DNA of 64,000 nt. Source: Leucosporidium creatinivorum. Lineage: Eukaryota > Basidiomycota > Microbotryomycetes > Leucosporidiales > Leucosporidiaceae. The first letter of the stretch is position 1. The number at the start of each line of letters is the position of its first letter. The stretch covers positions 337,550 through 401,549 of the forward strand of contig BCKL01000001.1 of NCBI GenBank assembly GCA_001600635.1. Reading direction: 5' to 3'. This document shows positions 1 through 18,265 of the stretch, one piece after another. The notes beneath the pieces were generated by a model that worked only from the letters and a program-made list of their open reading frames with translations, had not been told where the DNA came from and searched no databases. The position numbers and the translations under genes are program-made.

Positions 1-5337
<5,337 letters not shown>

Positions 5338-5554
5338 AGCGGTGTTCGCTTGACGAGGTGCTCAAAAATATCTGAATAGGTTTTGCTAGATTCGAATGAC
5401 AAACAGGCTGTCTTTTTGTACAATATTACAGCTTCTGCACGTGACGTGGCCGGCGAACGAAGCGAACGAGCCGGAGAGCTCCGTCGGCCTTGATCTTCAG
5501 CGAGGCTTTCCCTCCTGCCACATCTTGACCTCGTCCGCTAACGTCGAAAACGAA
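5338..5554 (+). promoter_or_regulatory. PRP8 3' end and promoter of the dehydrogenase gene
   Basis: A 217-bp gap between two same-strand genes. It begins with an AT-richer stretch (about 5366-5430), expected for the PRP8 polyadenylation region, and must also hold the promoter of the downstream gene. No defined TATA box or operator was recognised. Confidence 0.4.
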
Positions 5555-6933
5555 ATGTTCGCTTCACGTACAACAGCACTCGCTCGCTCGGCAGCCACTT
5601 CTGCTGCTCGACAGCCCCGCACTCTCAACTTCAGCACAACAGCGACGTCGCTGCACGGGATTCAGCGCCTGGGAGTAGTAGGAGCTGGACAGATGGGACT
5701 CGGAATCGCATTGGTAGCAGCAAGGGTGCGCATACTGCTCGTACAGCTACAAAGGAGCCAGCTAACCCCCTACTTTGCCCTACAGACGGCCAAGGTCGAG
5801 GTGCTCATCGCAGACAACTCGGAGGCGCAGCTGGCCAAAGGACTCAAGTTCGCCGAGACGCTGCTCGCCAAGGATGTACAGAAGGGCAAGCTCTCGCAGG
5901 AGGATGCCGACGCCGCCAGGAGCAGGCTCAAGACGGTCAGCGGAATCGAGGCGTTCGGCGACGTCGATATCGCCATCGAGGCCGTCTCCGAGTCGCTACC
6001 GCTCAAGGAAAAGATCTTTGCTTCGCTCGCCAACACTCTGCCTGCCGGAGCCATCCTCGCCAGCAACACGTCCAGCATCTCCCTCAGCAAGATCGCCGCC
6101 GCCTGTGGGCCCGAGCGTGCTTCTCACTGCGTCGGCTTCCACTTCTGTGAGTCTGATAGCACGCCTTGGAACGACTCCCCAATCGCGACACCTTGAGGTC
6201 CCCCGACGCCCCTCGCTCGGCAACTTCCTCTCATCGCCGAGCCGACCTGACTCCGTTCCCGTCTCGCAGTCAACCCTGTACCCGTGATGAAGCTGGTAGA
6301 GCTCATTCCCGCGCTTCAGACATCGCCGGAGGTGCTCGCGAGGGCTCGTGCTTTCGCCGAAGCGATGGGAAAGACCGTCACCGTTTCGCAGGACACCCCT
6401 GGTTAGTCCCTCTCTCTGCTCGCTCGGGCATCATTCGGGCGCTGACTGAGCTACTTGTACCCATTGTAACCATTAAGGATTCGTCTCGAACCGCCTGCTG
6501 ATGCCCTTCATCAACGAGGCTGTCATCGCTCTCGAGACGGTGAGCTGCTCTGCTCGGCCTCGACCTCCCGCCGCTTCTAGCTAATCTCGAGTGTCTGCAG
6601 GGTGTCGCGTCAAAGGAGGACATTGATACTACGCTCAAGCTTGGCATGGGTCACCCGATGGGTCCTCTTGCCCTGGCCGACTTGTAAGTCTCTGCTGAAC
6701 GGGCAAAGCGCTTCGCCGAACGAGCAATTCGCATCGTCGGCGCATGAAGGTTTACAGCTGACCTCTCGTTGATCTCGACTCACAGTATTGGACTGGACAC
6801 CTGCCTCAGTATCATGGAGGTCCTCCAGAGGGAGACGGGAGACACGAAATACCGCCCTTCAGTGCTGCTCGGCCGCATGGTGTCGGCCGGCTGGCTCGGC
6901 AAGAAGAGCGGAAAGGGCTTCTACGAGTATTAA
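5555..6933 (+). CDS. Mitochondrial 3-hydroxyacyl-CoA dehydrogenase (3-hydroxybutyryl-CoA type)
   Basis: NAD-dependent oxidation of 3-hydroxyacyl-CoA to 3-ketoacyl-CoA in beta-oxidation. The N-terminus ([20 protein letters not shown]) is basic and Ser/Ala-rich, as a mitochondrial presequence should be. The Rossmann motif [13 protein letters not shown] follows, then the NAD-domain segments [15 protein letters not shown] and [14 protein letters not shown]. The catalytic His is in [19 protein letters not shown], spliced across an intron at about 6148-6269. The C-terminal domain has [16 protein letters not shown] and [19 protein letters not shown], ending [14 protein letters not shown]. The first intron is 5726-5785. 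The mature length of roughly 320 residues is usual for short-chain HADs. The start was chosen because it gives the presequence. Inverted copies of a PRP8 fragment flank this gene. Family certain; preferred chain length cannot be told. Confidence 0.93.
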
Positions 6934-7025
6934 CACTAGCGTTGAGCGCAATGTCCACCTCCTCAGCTGTACTTGATGCCCTCAGGCCGACTCTTGATGC
7001 TTGACCAGCTCACGAGCTCAGACGA

Positions 7026-7209
7026 GCGAACCAGCGAGAGTCATGGAGTAGGGCATGGTGGGGGTGAAGGAGGCCTGTGGAGTTGAAGTATCAGTAAGAG
7101 CAAGATACAGTAACAGCGCTGACACCGGGACTCACGCCTAGGCCCACGCTGTAGTTCCATACGTCGCCTTGAGGGACTGTGAAAGTGAACGAGAGGTCAG
7201 CGAGAGCTC
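7026..7209 (-). pseudogene. Inverted 184-bp genomic copy of the PRP8 3' end
   Basis: Read on the minus strand, the stretch reproduces PRP8 5047-5230 with no gaps: an intron 3' end with its branch and acceptor, an exon encoding VPQGDVWNYSVGLG, the complete next intron and the start of the last exon (ASFTPTMPYSMTLAGS). I count about four base differences. Three are in the exon and all are silent third-position changes; one is in the intron. Because introns are kept, it was copied from DNA, not from mRNA. It starts 93 bp past the dehydrogenase stop codon and has no start, no stop and no obvious promoter, so it is a dead fragment of a host gene unless it acts as antisense RNA. Confidence 0.9.
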
Positions 7210-7848
7210 TGCGCCGAGTACTGGCAGACTTGGTCGGACCTAGATACCCCCTTTCCTTCCTCCCGCTGTGTCTCTGGGGAAGTCAAGATTGCCCGATTAG
7301 ATCTCGGTACATCTTGCAGCTTCCCTTGAAACTTGGCGACGTCTGTGCAAGTCATCTCGGGAGTGCTTGCCTCCCAGAATGGCAAGGGCTGGTTCCTTTT
7401 CCCTTCTTCCTCGTCGCTTTGATTCTCTTTTCCTGCTCCCTATTCCGCCGGCTTTGCTGGTGTCGCGGGTCTATACAGCTGCATAGTGGGTCAAGCGAGC
7501 TTACCTTTCCTGGTACGTCGGTGTGGGCAGGGAACCCACCCACACGAGAAGGAGGGCTCTGAGACGACTCGGTAAGACACTCCCCTCCCTCCCGTTCATG
7601 CCGAGCTGAGAAACCCCCACAGAAGCTACCGAGCTGCCCAGTGACTTCTTCAAGGACGTGAACAAGGAACGCGCCACAAGGCTGTCTCTCCTGTCAGCTC
7701 GCTCCCTGCTGTTCGGCTCGGGCGATCACCTCAAACCCTGCTGGCGTCCTGCACGCGCAAAGTCCCGTGCTCCCGTTTTCTCTCCTCTTTCTCTTTGTTC
7801 TGTTTGTTTCTCTCTCTCTGCACCCGCCTCATACCATCAGAGCGGACC
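7210..7848 (+). other. Intergenic stretch with a possible spliced leader of the GT92 gene
   Basis: About 640 bp without a recognisable gene. A plausible intron runs from a GTAAGA donor near 7572 to CCCACAG near 7621, with a GAGCTGAGAA branch-like site. The sequence after it reads for about 25 codons like an exon (E-A-T-E-L-P-S-D-F-F-K-D-V-N-K-E-R-A-T-R) but matches nothing I know. It could be the 5' leader of the GT92 gene or another stray gene fragment beside the PRP8 copy. Confidence 0.3.
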
Positions 7849-10560
7849 ATGCAGCTCCCACCAGCGCTCGGACGAGCTTCGGCGTTGTCGCCTTCGCCTG
7901 CCGTCCTTCTCGCCCTCACAGTGCTATCAGGCCTTCTCCTCTTCGTTTGGCCCTTTCCAACAACACTGCTCGCTTCCCTTCCCCTCGAATCGCTGTCAGC
8001 ACCTCTCGCCTCACTGACATCGTCGTCGCCGACCGCCCCACTTCGCTGGGACGACTTCGCTCGAATCAAGCGACGCACTCGACCGGCATCTGATGGAGTC
8101 GTAGCGCCGGTCCGCCTCCGTCATCTTCAACAATACCAGGCTGCTGAGCCATATCGCGAGGTGAGCTTGGGGCCGACGGACTCGGAGGCTTCGCCGGTTC
8201 CAGCTGACAGGCCCCGTTGCTCGTTGCAGGTCTTCGTCTTCTCCTCCTACCTCGAAACACGTCCTCTTCTCGTGCAACGCGACCCCTCCGGAGCCAGGGA
8301 GCAACCTCAAATCGCCATCATCGCCTCGCTGCTCGGCGCTCCCTTCATGGCCATGCCGAGTCTGGCTTTCCCGGATCAGCCCTTGCGATGCCATGTCGTG
8401 ATGAAGGATCGAAGTGGAAAGTCGAGGAGCTACGTTACCTCAACGACGACCCTCAATGGCCTTCCTGACCCGCACGAGCACGAAGTTCAAATGGTCTCGG
8501 CCGTCTTCAACTGCCCCGTGGACGGCGACGACTGGCAGGACGCTGAGATGTAAGTACTGGGAAGTGAATTTGAGTGATCCTAGCCGGTCTCAGCCCGTCT
8601 CGCCCGCTCTGCACATCCGCTAAAACGTTCGGCGTTCGCCGGGAAGCTCAATCTGCTGACTCATTCGTTCGCGCTGCAGTTACGTCTCCCTCTCACTTCC
8701 TTCCATGCCCCCTCCCTCGGATGTCTTCCTCCCAGTGAGCGCCCTTCCCGTCCTTGACCCAGTCGAACATCGCCGAGGTCACGGCTCGGCCGCCGTTTGC
8801 CTCCCTCCCCTCACCGGAGAGATCTACGCTCGTGAGCTTTAGCGCTCTGTATTTTCGATTGTAGTGTAACGCTGACATGTGCTCTTCTCGTCAGCCTTCA
8901 TCGCCGACTATGTGGCCTACTACACGTCGCTCGGCTTCAGCCATTTCTACTCCTACCTCCTCGATCCTGGACCTCAGACGCTCGCAGTGTTCCGCCAGGT
9001 CGCCGCCTCGGATTCTACCGTGCAGCCGATCCGCTGGGCTCTGCACCAGGGACTCAAGTACTCGGCGACGTATGCTCAGCGCCCGAATCGCAACCTTCAG
9101 GTCGACCCTGCGCTCTGGAGAGTCCCTGGAGTCGAGGAGCTGGATGACGATGTCGAGTTCGAGATGGGCGGAGTGGGAGAAGGGGAGCACGATATCAGAA
9201 TGTGGTGAGTCTCGCGCTTCCTCTAACCTCATGCGATCGCCGAGCTTTTGAGCTGATCCGTTCTGCTGCCCGCAGGTACTTCGGCCAGAGTGCAGCTCAG
9301 CAGGACTGCACTTTCCGTGCCATGCGCGACGGTCATCGGTGGGTGTTTTCGGGCGATTACGACGAGTTCCTCCTCCTCAAGCCCGCCGGCGATGGCATTT
9401 GGCCTCCTCCTTCGAGCTCGTCTATGAGCTCTCCCTTCTCCGACTGGTAAGTACGAGCGCTCTCTCCGCAGATCTATAGCTTGCTGACCGTCCGAACAGG
9501 GCTCGGAGCGTCGAGAAACGCTGGACTTGGCCCGAGACGCTGCCTTACGACCTCTCGCTCAAACATGGCGTTGACGTCGCCATCTCCACCTATGGCATGC
9601 TCCCCGCGTCCTTCATGTTCGTCAGCTCCTTCGGCTGTCTACGGTGTAACCCTACTCGTGCCCAGCCTCCCCCACCGACGAACTCCATCCTCCGACTCGA
9701 ATCGGCGTTCCCCTCTCTCGACTGGTCAAAGCCGGGGCCAGGGATCCCCCTGAGCCTCGTCTCGCCAGTCAGAAGCGAAGCGTGGTTCGACCAAGGCTTC
9801 CGTAGCAAGGCCATCGTCGATCCTTGGTGTGTCAAAGCGTGTAGATAGCGGCGTTGACGGAGCTCGGCGCTGACCTTCGCCTTTTCGCAGGGCATGGTGG
9901 TCGCTCGGGATCCACTACGCCGGTCTCGGGTACGCCGATTGGGCTCTCACACGAGGTTTCTGCGCCACAGAAGCAAGTCCAACGTTGAGGAAGGCCGCAC
10001 ACACCGCCAAATGCGCCCAAGATCTCCTCCACTCCCTCGGCCGAAACACCGTCGTGGTTCGAACGCCTGAGCCGACCTCCAACATCACCGACAGCAACGC
10101 TCTCGAGCACTCGGTTGGCGCTCTCTACCACTTCCGCGTCGACAAGAAGCTCTCGCAGGCCCTCAGTCGGTTCAACGGCGAGGCCGACGAGGAAGGGCTC
10201 GACGTGATTCAAGGACAAGAGGGCATCTCGCTGCTGCGGGAGCAGCGCATCGACCAATACTCCTGGGCAACGCAATACGGAGACGATGCTCCCCTCGTCC
10301 AAGACTGGCAGCTACTCGCCACGCACGGCGGAGCTTTGATAGAGGTGCTCGAGAGGAAGAAGAAGTGGGGAGCAACTAAGTGGATCGCTAAGGGGAGGTC
10401 GAAGCGTCGAAGGGTCAGGAAGGCGAAGGGTTCGGTAGGAATGAGGATGCTTCTGGGAGGAGCTTGGCTAGCGGTAGCTGCTCTCGTCGTTAGGCCGCTT
10501 TGGCGGAAGGGGCAGCTCGGCGCCAAGGGGTCCGTTGGTCGGCGCATGTCGCTCAAGTAG
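7849..10560 (+). CDS. Glycosyltransferase family 92 (DUF23-type) membrane protein
   Basis: Probable Golgi or secretory-pathway glycosyltransferase. The product opens with a hydrophobic signal-anchor (PAVLLALTVLSGLLLFVWPF, residues about 18-37), as type II membrane transferases do. The GT92 core follows: the entry segment PFIADYVAYYTSLGFSHFY, then DCTFRAMRDGHRWVFSGDYD with the metal-binding DYDEF motif, then SIHYAG-like sequence (WWSLGIHYAGLGYADW) near the C-terminal third. The C-terminus is strongly basic and has a second hydrophobic segment (LLGGAWLAVAALVVRPLW). Introns lie near 8160-8229, 8551-8679, 8832-8894, 9206-9275, 9448-9500 and 9827-9890. An upstream in-frame ATG at 7795 exists; 7849 is preferred because it directly precedes the signal-anchor. 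Family assignment is good; donor and acceptor sugars are unknown. Confidence 0.8.
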
Positions 10561-10720
10561 CATCTCGTGGCATTGCAGTATTTATTGGAAAGTGTTGATA
10601 TCACTAGATCGAGTCACCTCAGCGCCTACGGGAGCCTGGAGCCTGACAATGCCCTCGGCCACACTGACGGCGAAAGGTCGCCGAGCGGCTCTCATTTCCA
10701 CCCTTCATCTGCATTTCGCG

Positions 10721-13700
10721 ATGGACTTTCTCGACGGGTGAGCAGCGGCTGGGACCAACTGAGGTGATCAAACTAACTTGTCTGTGCTGTAGCAACTTAC
10801 ACCAGTCCATCTTGGGCGCTCTTGCGGCCAACCTCGCCTCGAGCAGCACTCAGGACGACCTCTCGCTTCTCACCGACTCGTTCTCCTCACTTGAGCCGGT
10901 CACCAATGGCGTAGTGAACGGCGTTCTATCCCGTTTGGGCGCTACCACCGCCGAGGGACCTGCAGGAGAGCCCATCGTGCGCAACAACTCGCTCGGGGTC
11001 CAAACACGAGCAGCTCGCTGATCCTGAGGCCGCTTACAGACGATCCAGCAAGTCGAGAGCATCATCGCTTTCTCCGGCTACGCTGCCAGTACCGAGCCGT
11101 CGCCTCTGCACCAGAGCCGCCTGCTACAGCTTCTGCGTGACGCTCCCACTTGGGATGTCGAGCCTGCCCTCGGCCTACAAGGTAAGACTCCCAGCCGCCC
11201 TTCGATTGCTTGACCGTAGAGCTTAACACTGCATTCTACAGCCTCGCAAGACTGGGCGCCTCCCGACCGACTTTCGCACGCTCTCGTCTCGTCCGTGCTG
11301 GTGTTGACGGAGGCTGGCGCCGGCGACCGAGGCTCTGCGCTCAGCGCGGTCGCTAGCTACCAGAAGGCTCTAGTAGATGAGATTGAGCGGTCCGAAGGTG
11401 AGCTGCCGCTGCTTCTCCTGCACTCGACTCGCTCGAGCTGACCTTGCTTCCTCCAGGTCATCGTATCATCGGCTATCTCCTTCCTGCCCTCAACGGAGCT
11501 CGTCGCGCCATCAACAAATCACCCTTCACCTGGAACGTCTCGGATGCTTCGCTCTCAGCAGCTATCCCGACGCCCAGCCAGCTCAATGCCATCTCCGAGG
11601 CCATCTCGCAGGACTGGGATACCAGCACCGAGGGCGGCCGCCTCGCTCTCGCGACGCTACGCCAGTACGCGACGTCGTCCAAGGGTCTGTCGGTAGGGCT
11701 GGTCGTCCTCTGCGACCTCGAGACTCAACGAGCGTACTGGGCGAGCTCCCTCACCCACGCCGACGCTGCCAGCGATGGATGGAGGACGCTCCTCTCCTCC
11801 GACGCCGCCAAGCTGCAGGGAGGAGATTCGGCCCATTTTGCTACTACTCGCGCTTTGGACGTCTGGTCCCAGACCCTCCTCTCGCTGCAGCAGGTGGATA
11901 GCGAACTCGGCGCCGACCCTTACTCGCTCGACATCCTCCTCGCCAGCCTTGTGAGTACCGTTTGACGCTGACATAGCAATCGTGACTCACTTTACCGCTC
12001 AACAGAAACTGGCTACGGTATCAACCATCGCATCGGGAGCCAGCAACCCTCAACTCGGCGCCGCCTTGGAAGCCTTGCTCACCCATCCCACCTCGGTGTC
12101 CGACGAAACGCTCCAAATCGGCGCCGTCGAGTGCCTACAAGCTCTCACCCATGCGTGCGTGTCGTCTATGCCTCGTCCGGCGCCATCATACTCACCCTTC
12201 CGCTCGCCTTCAGTTTCCCGGCCACCTTCTCCCAAGCTTCGAGTATCCTTCGTCGCTTCATCCTCTCGCCGTCGCCCGTCTTCGAACAAGTGGGAGAACT
12301 TGGGCCTTCCCCCGCCATGCTCACAGCGGCCAAGGCTTATGCTTCTCTCGTTGAGGTAGGTCTTCTCGGCTCTGTCGCCGTCGCCCTTCGTAGCCGCTCA
12401 CCTCGATGCCTCCTTCAGCTCTCTGGCGCCAAAGAACTGCGCATGTCGGCCATCCAGTCGCTGCTCAATCACTTCTCTGCCGGAGACCGAGACAGCGTTG
12501 CTCGTCCCGCCAAGAAGGAAGCCGACGCCAACTCTGTGCACGGGACCATCGCCGGCGCACACAAGGGAGCCGTCTCGGCTAACGTCGCCCATGCCGTTGC
12601 TCGGATGGCCCTCGAGTATGACGATGAGCAGGTGAGCGCAACGTGAGTGGAGAGCCGAACCCAAGCGCTGACTCTCCTCCGCAGACCTCGCGTGTGGTCG
12701 CTTCTATGCTCCTCCAACGACTCGCAGGCACGGACCCTGCTGTCGACGGCGCCGTCATGTTTGAGCTTACCGAGCTAGCTTACGTGGTTGACAAGGCTAC
12801 CTTCGCCGACATCGTCAAGTCCATCTACGACATCAGCAAGTCGCTCGTCCAAGAAAGCCCTATGACCAGCGTCGTGAGTCTATCTGCCGTCTCACCCAAA
12901 CGTACAGCTCGCTGACTACTCTCTCACAGGTCCTCACGGCTCAGACTCGTCTCGCGACCGCTGCGGCCAGTCGCCCCGCCTTCCACATCGACTTCTTGAC
13001 GGAGACTCTCGCTCTATATCTACACAAAGGTGTCGGCGAGACTGATCGCAAGACTACTCGTAATGCAGTGAGCTCCAAGGTTGCCGACTCTTGAGTCTCT
13101 TCGCTGATCTCTTCCTCTCACAGCGCACCGAAAGCCTCCTCGAGCTCATCCCCGTCATCGACACCTTCCTCACCGCGGCCAGCTTCGACCCTCGTGGCGG
13201 CGAAGTCAGCCCCGCCCTCGTCGCCCTCTTCCGCGGTACATGGTACCTCTGCCTGCTGTCGGGCTTCCTCTCGACGCCGGCGAGGATCGCCGAATGGCAA
13301 CGGGCCGCCCTCATTCGCATCGCCAGTCGTACTCCCGGCTTGCTTCGCGGAGCGAGCAACGACTTTGTCGAGACCGAGCTCGAGTTCAGCACGATCCTCA
13401 AGTCGCAGTCGCATTCTCTGGTGAGTCGAGAGCGCCGCCTGCTCCGCCGCTCATCCGCTGAACTCTCGTTCGCAGTCGCCGGACGCCGTTCGCGCCGAGT
13501 TCGCTTCCAGCCTTCCCCAGCAAGCTACGAACGCTCGAGGTCTGCCTGTGCAGCAGGTCATTTTCCTCGCAACGGTTCTTGGTCTCGAATCGCTGCGAGC
13601 GGAGGCAGGCCACCCGTCGACCGTCCTCACCTACTTCCACGTCGAGGGCGTCAACAATCATGGACAGATCTACGAGACGCTGGTGTCCATCGCCGAGAAG

Positions 13701-16700
13701 GTTGGTGATACTCGCTCGCTCTCTCATGTTCGGCGCTGATCGCTCCTCCGTTCGCAGGTCAACGCTACTTTCGTCCACCGCCTCACCCATCTCGTCACCA
13801 CTCACTCAATGGAGTCTTCAATTCACAGCGAGGTGCGCGAGGTCCTGCTTGAGACGGCTCACCAGTTTGCCAAGGTCCGAAGCGTCGCCATCCGCTACGC
13901 CAACGACCTCTTCGCCAACTTCCCCTCGTTGCTGTGCGCCGAAGAGGTCGTTACGGTTCTGTTGGAGATGCTCACCGTCCTTCGCCGGGCATGCCTCGCC
14001 GAATTCGTGGACGAGGTGAGCCTTTGGGCGACGAGGATCGGAGCTGAAGCTGACCCGGCCCCGATCACAGTACACGCCGACCTTCTCATTCCACTCTACA
14101 CGGAGCAACTTCTCCATCGTCCTTCCCGACGACTACGCCATCCGCAACCAAGTCCTCAGCGACCTCAACCGCTACGCCCGAGGATGGCTCAAGGCTGGCC
14201 TCAACCGAGCTCCCTTGGAGATGCGAGGCCTCCTCCAGGTGCGTCGGCATCTTGCAATGAGGTACCCGCAGCCTCTGATCGTCTCTTATCGTCTGCAGGG
14301 CTACATCGACGGTCCCGTTGACGAGCACCACTCGCCCGCTCTGGGCGACGACGAGATGGGCAAGTCGGTTGCCATCGACCTCGTGCGCATGTCGCCGATC
14401 AACGGCAAATCAGGTGAGTCTGTCAAAGTCATCTTGCTTCCTATCTGCTGACTAGCGCCTTTTCTCGCAGCTGCTCTCCCGACCTGGGGCGATTGGAAGG
14501 GCGACGACTCGGCCAGCTTTGCTCGCACCTTCGCCGCCAAGGGTTACTACAGCGGAGAGGCCGCTCAAACGGGTGCGTCAGACCGCTCCTCGTTTCTGTA
14601 TCTGTACGCTGACAGTCTGGTATACAGACGCGACCCGCGCCGAGCTACTGGACAAGCTGGACAAGCTCGCCGAGCAGTCCGAGAAGCATCAGCTCAAGAT
14701 CAAGCTCGCCGATCTACGCCAACTGCTTTACCGCGCGGCGGGTCATCTCGTCAAGGCCGGAAAGGTGGGTTCCCTCTGGGGCCAAAACGAGATAGCCGTC
14801 GCTGAATCCCCTTCGCCTGTCTGCAGCCCGACGTCGACATCCTTCACCACGTCGTCACGCTTCCCGTTCATATCTTCACCGAAGGCGCCATCACCGTCGC
14901 TCAGGAAGTCTGGACTTGGGTTGCCGACGCGAGGCCCGAACTCGAGTCTCGGCTGATGGTGGAGGTCGCCGAAGCGTGGTCGAGCACGGTTCTCGACAGG
15001 CGTGGTCTCTTCTCGTCGGCGCACAAGTGAGTGTTGCTCTTCGTTCTTCCTGACATCTTGCTGACCCTCCCCTTCACACAGCCGCGAGGATCCTCTCAAC
15101 CAAGAGACTCAGTATTCTCCGACCGACAAGGAGGCGATGATCAAGGAGACTCATCTCGCTTCGCGCATGCTCCAGCCTCATTCGACACTCCTCGCCTTCC
15201 TCGCCAGCCGCTTCCAGTCGTTCCGCTACCGCGACTCGGATCTCGTGCACAGCTGCCTCCGCCTCGTTCTGAACTCGTCCCTCGTCGCCGAGACCTGGAG
15301 GTCCGTCTCGTGTTCTCCTCCTCGCCGCCGCGAAGCTGACCTGTTTTCACAGCACTCACCAACTCGCTCGTGAGCTCCGTATGCGTCTCCTCGCTTTTGG
15401 CTTCTGCGTGCTGCAGGGTAGTCAGCTCGAGTCGACGATCGAGTTCAACCTTCGCGCGAGCCTCTACGATGCCGCTCTTGCCTGGTTTGCCATTCCCGCA
15501 GGGTGCGCCGAGACCTCCCTCACCTCTCATTCTTCGCTGGCTGACCAACCTCAATGTAGATGGACGTATGGAAGCAACCGCATACAGCTCAAGGCCGATC
15601 TTCAAGCCGTCGAGGAGCTACAGGCGGCGATCCAGTCCGACTCCCCTTCGTACGGCTACATCTCGTCGAGCGCCTCTTCTCGTTCCCTTCCCGGTACGCA
15701 TGATTAATCCTCTGCCTTCTACCGAGCTGACGTTATTTTCTATAGGACGCCTCTCGGTGTCGTCGGCGGTCGCGCTTCACAAGAACCGCACTCGCCTTCT
15801 TCTCACTTTGCTCGAGAACGAGGCCGATCGCATCAAGCTCTGGTTCAACCCGATGATGGACCCCAAGCGAGGACCCCTCCCCTCCCGCTCGGTCGTGTCA
15901 GAGGTGAGTTCCGCCTCGGCTTCGGTCGGGGAACCGAACCTGACCCGTCTCTCCACAGGCTACCTGGCGACAGCTCGTTCGTATCGCTTGGTCGAGCTGG
16001 CCCGATGTTGCGGTCCAGCTGCCTGAGCGAGCCAAGCATGCTGCTGCTACCGCCGAGGTCACTCGGTTGGTGCGAAGCCATCCTCTCCGGGTTCAGAACA
16101 ACCCCGACGCCCTCAAGTACTTCATCGGCGAGTCCATTGGACCCGAGACTCGATCTCAGCTTCGTGTGAGCATCTTCGGTACACTTTAAGCGCTCGTAGC
16201 TGACTCGCCTCTCTGCAGCACCTCTTGTTCTGGGCTCCCGTCCCCGTTATTTCGGCGCTGCGTTTCCTCTTCGCCAGGTTTGGCGGCGACCCCATTCTCC
16301 TCCAGTACTCTCTGCGCGTCCTCGAGCACCACCCCGTCAGCGTCACCTTCTTCTACATCCCTCAAGTCGTGCAGGCCCTTCGCACCGATGCGCTCGGTGA
16401 GGTCGACAGCCTCTCGGTCGTCAGAGCTCAGCACTGACCTCTCGCTCATCGACAGGCTACGCGGAGCGTTTCATCTTCGAGACTTCGCAAATCTCGCAGC
16501 TCTTCTGCCATCAGATCATCTGGAATATGAAGGCGAATGCGTACCGAGGCGATGCTGGCGAGGAGGTGAGCTCAGCCGCTTGCTTGTCGAGTCTGAGATA
16601 CGCTGACCTTCCTCATCTGCCCTAGGAGGATCCCATGAAGCCTACTCTCGACCGCATGGTCAAGATGATCGTCGGAGCGCTTTCGGGCGAGGCCAAGGAC

Positions 16701-18265
16701 TTCTTCCAACGCGAGTTCGCCTTCTTCGACGAGGTCACTTCCATTTCGGCCAAGCTCAAGCCTTTCATCAAGGCTTCCAAGCCCGAGAAGAAGGTACGTT
16801 TGCTCCCCATCATCCCCTCAATGTCCGCCGCTGACGCTCGTCTTCGCTCGCAGGCCAAGATTGACGAGGAGATGGCCAAGATCAAGGTCGACCCGGGCGT
16901 CTACCTTCCGAGTAACCCCGACGGAGTCCTCGTAGACATTGACCGCAAGTCGGGCAGGCCGTTGCAGAGTCACGCCAAGGTCAGTCGGCTCCATTCGCCA
17001 GCGCCGAGTCGACCGGAGAGCTAATGCTCGTTCCACAGGCTCCCTTCATGGCAACCTTCAAGGTCAGGCGCGATCGCAAGACGGGAGGAGAAGTCGACAT
17101 CGACTCGCAGGATGCCATCTTGGAGAGCGAGGACATCGCCGGAGAGAGCAAGACTTTCGATACTTGGCAAGCGGCCATCTTCAAGGTCGGCGACGACTGC
17201 AGGCAAGACGTGCTCGCCCTCCAGATCATCGCCATGCACAAGAACATCTTCACTAGCCTCGGCCTTGACCTCCTCGTCACGCCTTACCGAGTCACGGCCA
17301 CTGGTCCAGGAGTAAGCTGCTCCTCCCTCTCGGCCTCGTTTCGCTCACTCGCTGACCGTACTTACCTCCACAGTGCGGAGTCATCGACGTCGTGCCCAAT
17401 GCTACCTCTCGCGATGAGATGGGACGAGCCAAGATCAACGACCTGAAGAGCTTCTTCGTCATCAAGTACGGCAGTCCCGAAGGCGTCGACTTCCAGCGCG
17501 CCCGCACCAATTTCATCCAGTCGATGGCGGCCTACTCGCTGCTCTGCTACATCGTCCAGATCAAGGATCGCCACAACGGCAACATCATGATCGACGGTCG
17601 AGGCTGCATCACTCATATCGGTGAGCTTCGCGCTTTTCCTTTCGCTCGGGCTGAGAGCTGATGTTTCCTTCTTCTAGACTTTGGCTTCCTCTTCGATATA
17701 GATGAGTCCTTCTTATTCGATCGTGCAGAGCTTTGTACTTACCTTCTCTTCTATCCGTCTGCGTTTCCACGGCCCGGCGTGAGTCTTCCTGGCGCTTTCG
17801 AGACCATCGCCGAGCTCTGAGCTAATCATGCCTCTCCGCCTACAGGGTGTCAAATTCGAACCCAGCTCCTTCAAGCTCACGCACGAGATGGTCGTCCTCA
17901 TGGGCGGACGCGACAGCCCCGGCTTCCGTCAATTCACCGAGCTCACCGTCAAGTCCTTCCTCGCCTGCCGCCCATACGGTCAAGCGGTCGTTGAGACGTC
18001 CACACTCATGGCGGGCGCCGGATTCCCCTCCTACAAGGATGACCTGACGATGCATCGCCTCGCCGAACGCTTCAGGCTCTACTTGAGCGAGGTCGAGGCG
18101 GCCGAGTACATGAAGAGCGTCATTAACAATGCGCTCGAGAACCCGAGGTCCATCATCTACGATCAGTTCCAGCTCTCCACCAACGGTGAGTAGTCTTGGC
18201 TGGACGCGAAGGTCGTTCCGCGCTGACAACTCTCCTTCCTCGCAGGCATCCCTTACGTCCGCTAG
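10721..18265 (+). CDS. STT4: Phosphatidylinositol 4-kinase, type III alpha (Stt4)
   Basis: Makes PI4P at the plasma membrane. The gene starts with a 17-base coding exon (MDFLD plus two bases) and continues through more than twenty introns of 50-70 nt. Most of the N-terminal two thirds is helical-repeat sequence without catalytic motifs, as in the family. The C-terminal kinase domain is clear: APFMATFKVRRDRKTGG with the ATP-binding Lys region, FKVGDDCRQDVLALQII, the Stt4-type VDVVPN-like segment (GCGVIDVVPNATSRDEMGRA), the catalytic loop IKDRHNGNIMIDGRG and HIDFGFLFDI carrying the DFG. The C-terminal tail contains SFLACRPYGQAVVETSTLMA and ends NGIPYVR, TAG at 18263-18265. The helical PIK domain precedes the kinase (KPTLDRMVKMIVGAL region near 16.6 kb). 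Exon edges in the N-terminal part are approximate; the family call is certain. Confidence 0.95.
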
